From positions 1 through 8,283 of the forward strand of contig RFQK01000057.1 of NCBI GenBank assembly GCA_009925045.1: a stretch of DNA of 8,283 nucleotides, written 5' to 3'. Origin of the DNA: Methylococcaceae bacterium. Lineage in GTDB: Bacteria; Pseudomonadota; Gammaproteobacteria; Methylococcales; Methylomonadaceae. The position numbers were made by a program, and so were the translations under genes. This document shows positions 5,727 to 8,283 of this stretch, piece after piece. Every line of letters starts with the position of its first letter. Positions within the stretch are counted from its first letter, which is position 1. Below the pieces are notes generated by a model. The model was given only the letters and a program-made list of their open reading frames with translations. It had not been told where the DNA came from and did not search any database.

Positions 5727-7349
5727 TTAGTGCAGGATGCCGCTGTCTTTTAAGGCAGCGTACAGGCTGTCTGCATCCAACTGATCGCAATCAAATGACT
5801 GGTCACTGCTGGCGCTACCGCCCAGACACAAGGCAATTAATCCCGCTTCTTTTACCACCTTGGCAATCTCGGCAGAACTGTCTTCCAGAATAGTACTGGC
5901 ATGACCTGTATCAAACAGTTTGCGCTCCAGTTGATAAGCCAGTTGGGAGGCGTTTTGGCCGGTCAGTGCAATAATCGCGGCAGTTTGGCCAAAACGTTTG
6001 GCTCGATCGGCGGCGCTGACCGGTGACCATTCTTCATGATTAGCTTCGCCAGTGATCATGCCTGCACCCACCGTAACATTGCTTAAACGGTCGATGATGA
6101 TGAAAGAGCCAGTTGATTTATGTGTTTGGTAAGCATCGAATACCACCGGTGCATTCACTGTCAGTGTGCATAAACCGATTTCATTCAGATTCAAGGCATT
6201 AGCGTCGTGATGCTCTAGGGTATTGACGTCAATTCTATGGTGAATCATAGACACTGATCCGGATACACTGCGAGTGGCCAGTTTAATCACATACTGACGA
6301 CCCGGAGTCATGGCTTGTTCAGTCATCCAGACGATATGGGCTTTAAATTTATCCGCGATACTGGCGCTGGCTTGTTGTTGCCCCACAATTACGTCGCCAC
6401 GGCTGATATCAATTTCATCGGTTAAAGTCAGCGTCACCGCCTGACCAGCAAAAGCTTGGGGCAGATTGCCATCAAAGGTGACGATTTCTTTGACATAACT
6501 GGTTTTGCCAGATGGAAGTGCCGTAATCGCGTCACCAGTATTAAAAATACCGGAAGCTACGGTCCCGCAAAAGCCGCGGAAATCGAGGTTTGGACGATTC
6601 ACATACTGCACAGGGAAACGTGCATCGTCAAAATTATGATCATTGGCGATCTCAATGGTGTTCAGCAGTTCCATCATGGTTTTGCCGGTAAACCAGGGCA
6701 TATTGGCGCTGGCATTGACCACATTGTCCCCGTCTAAAGCCGACATCGGAATAAAATGAATGTCCTGCAAATCCAGGCTTTTGACAAACTCCAGATAGTC
6801 AGTACGAATCTTGTTATAGGTGGTTTCGCTATATTCCACCAAGTCCATTTTGTTGATCGCGACAATGATGTGTTTCAGGCCTAACAAAGAGGCAATGAAA
6901 CTATGGCGTTTGGTCTGGGTCTGCACACCGTAGCGGGCATCAATCAGAATCACCGCCAAATCACAGGTAGAAGCACCGGTAGCCATGTTGCGCGTGTACT
7001 GTTCATGGCCCGGGGTGTCGGCAATAATGAACTTACGCGTTGATGTGGAAAAATAACGATAGGCCACATCAATGGTGATGCCCTGTTCGCGTTCGGCTTG
7101 TAAACCATCAACCAGCAAGGCCAGATCAATTTTGCCCGCGCCGGTGGTGCCGGATTTAACACTGTCCGCAGCTACCGCAGCCAACTGATCTTCATAGATC
7201 ATTTTGGAGTCATGCAGTAAGCGACCGATTAATGTGCTTTTGCCGTCATCTACGTTACCGCAGGTCAGGAAACGCAATAATTCCTTGCGTTCGTGTTGCG
7301 CCAGATAGGCGTTGATGTCGGTGGCGATGAGGTCGGATTGGTGGGACAT
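5727..7349 (-). CDS. cysN: Sulfate adenylyltransferase large (GTPase) subunit with degenerate CysC-like tail
   Basis: CysN is the EF-Tu-like GTPase that, with CysD, forms ATP sulfurylase: sulfate plus ATP gives APS, driven by GTP hydrolysis. All GTP-binding motifs are visible: GNVDDGKS (31-38), the [15 protein letters not shown] switch region (86-100), DTPGH (111-115) and NKMD (166-169). Beta-barrel domains follow to about residue 435. At 540 residues it is longer than E. coli CysN (about 475) but shorter than bifunctional CysNC (over 600). Residues 446-540 resemble APS kinase in outline (R-K-GQ-AAII-LTG, then LERKL--TGH, later AGLIAL), but the P-loop is replaced by GQNASQ and the middle of the domain is missing, so no kinase activity is expected. 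The ATG at 7349 has AGGA five bases upstream. The Doc-type toxin gene, rather than cysD, lies immediately upstream. Confidence 0.95.
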   Translation of the reverse strand: MSHQSDLIATDINAYLAQHERKELLRFLTCGNVDDGKSTLIGRLLHDSKMIYEDQLAAVAADSVKSGTTGAGKIDLALLVDGLQAEREQGITIDVAYRYFSTSTRKFIIADTPGHEQYTRNMATGASTCDLAVILIDARYGVQTQTKRHSFIASLLGLKHIIVAINKMDLVEYSETTYNKIRTDYLEFVKSLDLQDIHFIPMSALDGDNVVNASANMPWFTGKTMMELLNTIEIANDHNFDDARFPVQYVNRPNLDFRGFCGTVASGIFNTGDAITALPSGKTSYVKEIVTFDGNLPQAFAGQAVTLTLTDEIDISRGDVIVGQQQASASIADKFKAHIVWMTEQAMTPGRQYVIKLATRSVSGSVSMIHHRIDVNTLEHHDANALNLNEIGLCTLTVNAPVVFDAYQTHKSTGSFIIIDRLSNVTVGAGMITGEANHEEWSPVSAADRAKRFGQTAAIIALTGQNASQLAYQLERKLFDTGHASTILEDSSAEIAKVVKEAGLIALCLGGSASSDQSFDCDQLDADSLYAALKDSGILH

Positions 7350-7396
7350 GATTTCCTGCCTTAGGTTGAATCGATTCGATAGGGATCACTGTCGGA

Positions 7397-7774
7397 TTAA
7401 TGACAATGTTCACGTAAAAGTTTGGCGAGTTGCTCCGGGTTGATAGCCCGCGTCGCAACCTGTATAACCCAAGCATAAAGCTGGGTATTATTGATTGAAA
7501 GTTGGCAATGGTTAGCAACCAAAAAAACCAGCATACAGGCCGCAGCAACGCGTTTATTGCCATCAACAAATGGATGGTTGTTGGCTAATGAATAACAATA
7601 TTGGACCGCGGTCTGATAAAGATCACGACTGTAATGCCAAGTGTGTTGCGCAGCACCCAAGGCAGAATCCAATAATGACTCATCGCGTATGCCCGACGCG
7701 CCGCCGAAACATTGAATTTGCTGGTCGTGTATTGCCAATGCCAGAGACTTGGAAATAAAAAACGGCTCGCTCAT
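7397..7774 (-). CDS. Doc/Fic-family toxin of a toxin-antitoxin pair
   Basis: The 125-residue product has the Fic-fold signature HPFVDGNKR at 67-75. The GNKR ending, instead of GNGR-x2-R, places it with Doc (death on curing) proteins, which in phage P1 phosphorylate EF-Tu and halt translation; AMPylating Fic enzymes have the other form. The N-terminal GGASGIRDESLLDSAL (24-39) is also typical of this family. I see no internal Fic inhibitory motif, so control should come from the neighbour. The ATG at 7774 begins three bases after the antitoxin stop (TAA-ATC-ATG), the usual tight antitoxin-toxin order. The module lies between cysD and cysN on the same strand, without an obvious terminator of its own. 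The motif is intact, so the toxin is probably functional; substrate identity is inference. Confidence 0.9.
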   Translation of the reverse strand: MSEPFFISKSLALAIHDQQIQCFGGASGIRDESLLDSALGAAQHTWHYSRDLYQTAVQYCYSLANNHPFVDGNKRVAAACMLVFLVANHCQLSINNTQLYAWVIQVATRAINPEQLAKLLREHCH

Positions 7775-7777
7775 GAT

Positions 7778-7981
7778 TTATTGCGCCAACTTGCCAAACG
7801 CCTCAGCGTAGTCGGTCATTAATTGTTGGTGAATTTGCAAAGCTTCTTGGTCGCCAATTGGCGGTTTAGCCTCGATACCCTTCTGTTTTTGTTCCAGAAA
7901 TAACACGAAATCCAGCACCTCAGCCTGCAAATGCGGCTGGAGGTTCTGGAGATGCTGCTGAATTTGTTCGGGTAATTGCAT
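7778..7981 (-). CDS. Small antitoxin, DUF2281-like, paired with the Doc-type toxin
   Basis: The chosen start is ATG at 7981, giving 67 residues (MQLPEQIQQH...). A longer in-frame form of 79 residues would begin at TTG 8017, nine bases after the cysD stop; I prefer ATG because the LPE...EVLDFV-FL block usual in such antitoxins begins right after it and a 10-base palindrome sits just before it. No good Shine-Dalgarno precedes either start. The product is mostly helical, Gln-rich (residues 5-20), with EVLDFVLFLEQKQ at 21-33 as the DUF2281/VapB-like core and a C-terminal acidic-amphipathic helix (about 46-67) that could wrap the toxin. It should neutralise the toxin and autorepress the module. 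It is not a recognisable Phd/YefM protein, so pairing with Doc is by position. Family assignment is moderate. Confidence 0.7.
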   Translation of the reverse strand: MQLPEQIQQHLQNLQPHLQAEVLDFVLFLEQKQKGIEAKPPIGDQEALQIHQQLMTDYAEAFGKLAQ

Positions 7982-7982
7982 A

Positions 7983-8007
7983 GTTCGCGAACCATTAATC
8001 GTTGGTT
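7983..8007 (-). promoter_or_regulatory. Candidate autoregulatory operator of the toxin-antitoxin module
   Basis: A perfect 10-base palindrome GTTCGCGAAC (7983-7992) ends two bases before the antitoxin ATG. An adjoining inverted repeat AACCA-N8-TGGTT occupies 7990-8007. Antitoxin dimers usually bind such palindromes at their own promoter. I cannot place a convincing -10/-35 pair in the 45 bases between cysD and the antitoxin, so any dedicated promoter may lie inside the cysD 3' end. Confidence 0.45.
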
Positions 8008-8026
8008 GTCCTTGCAATAACTACAA

Positions 8027-8283
8027 TTAGAAGTAGCCTTCGCGTTTCTTTTGTTCCATGGAGCCGGCCTGATCATGGTCAATCAGACGTCCTTGACGTT
8101 CTGAGGTCGTAGTCAGCAACATTTCCTGAATAATTTCCGGCAAGGTGGTGGCGGTTGACTCAACGGCACCCGTCAACGGGTAACAGCCCAAGGTACGAAA
8201 GCGCACCATTTTCATTTCCACTTTTTCGTCCGGACCAATAGGCATGCGCTCATCATCCACCATAATCAACATGCCATCACGAT
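8027..8283 (-). CDS. cysD: Sulfate adenylyltransferase small subunit, C-terminal 84 residues
   Basis: Only the 3' end is inside the window; the frame is open from 8283 down to TAA at 8029-8027. The visible part matches the end of E. coli CysD closely: [43 protein letters not shown] and [12 protein letters not shown]. CysD is the N-type ATP pyrophosphatase subunit that adenylylates sulfate; the nucleotide-binding motif is upstream, outside the window. The C-terminus is complete and intact, so the downstream toxin-antitoxin module did not damage the gene. Normally cysN follows within a few bases; here it starts about 680 bases later. Confidence 0.96.
   Translation of the reverse strand, partial: RDGMLIMVDDERMPIGPDEKVEMKMVRFRTLGCYPLTGAVESTATTLPEIIQEMLLTTTSERQGRLIDHDQAGSMEQKKREGYF

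Noticed and set aside
7255..7569. Alternate minus-strand frame spanning the toxin 3' end and the cysN start
   Set aside because: It overlaps two recognised genes in another frame and carries no motif; its extent reflects chance absence of stops.
7819..8082. Alternate minus-strand frame spanning the cysD end and the antitoxin
   Set aside because: It overlaps the conserved CysD C-terminus and the antitoxin in another frame, with no family pattern.
1..8283. CRISPR arrays, tRNA or rRNA genes, insertion sequences
   Set aside because: No regularly spaced repeats, no cloverleaf or rRNA-like sequence and no transposase or terminal repeats were seen.

Overview
The window looks like chromosomal DNA of a gammaproteobacterium of moderate GC (mid to high 40s % by eye). 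The CysD, Pgi, TadA and YqaA proteins resemble the enterobacterial ones closely. The pair of membrane-anchored periplasmic proteins with copper-type motifs would fit a gammaproteobacterial methanotroph or another copper-using lithotroph or methylotroph. That lineage guess is inference; no methane or ammonia oxidation gene is present here.

Layout, left to right. (1) Positions 1-714, minus strand: yqaA, followed 11 bases downstream by the 5' end of an unrecognised membrane protein gene that runs off the left edge. (2) Positions 761-2344, minus strand: two genes for periplasmic proteins, each with a signal peptide, a periplasmic domain, one C-terminal membrane helix and a short amphipathic, lysine-containing tail. 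The upstream one has a predicted mature N-terminal histidine and two cysteines; the downstream one is a cupredoxin with a complete type-1 copper ligand set. Hairpins follow both genes, and the second hairpin overlaps the ribosome binding site of yqaA. (3) Positions 2345-2660: a divergent promoter region. (4) Positions 2661-4256, plus strand: pgi (glucose-6-phosphate isomerase), broken by an in-frame TAG exactly where about 15 conserved codons are missing; all three catalytic residues lie beyond the stop. A good rho-independent terminator follows. (5) Positions 4306-8283, minus strand: a tightly packed, operon-like run cysD (3' end only), antitoxin, Doc/Fic-type toxin, cysN, Sua5/TsaC, tadA.

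Functionally, cysD and cysN encode the two subunits of ATP sulfurylase (sulfate activation). They are normally adjacent, but here a two-gene toxin-antitoxin module lies between them on the same strand. CysN also carries about 95 extra C-terminal residues that look like a collapsed APS kinase (CysC) domain without its P-loop. Sua5/TsaC and TadA both modify tRNA (t6A37 and I34) and are joined by a TGATG stop/start overlap.

The items most worth a second look are the copper-protein pair, the toxin-antitoxin module inside cysDN, the vestigial CysC domain and the deletion/stop in pgi.
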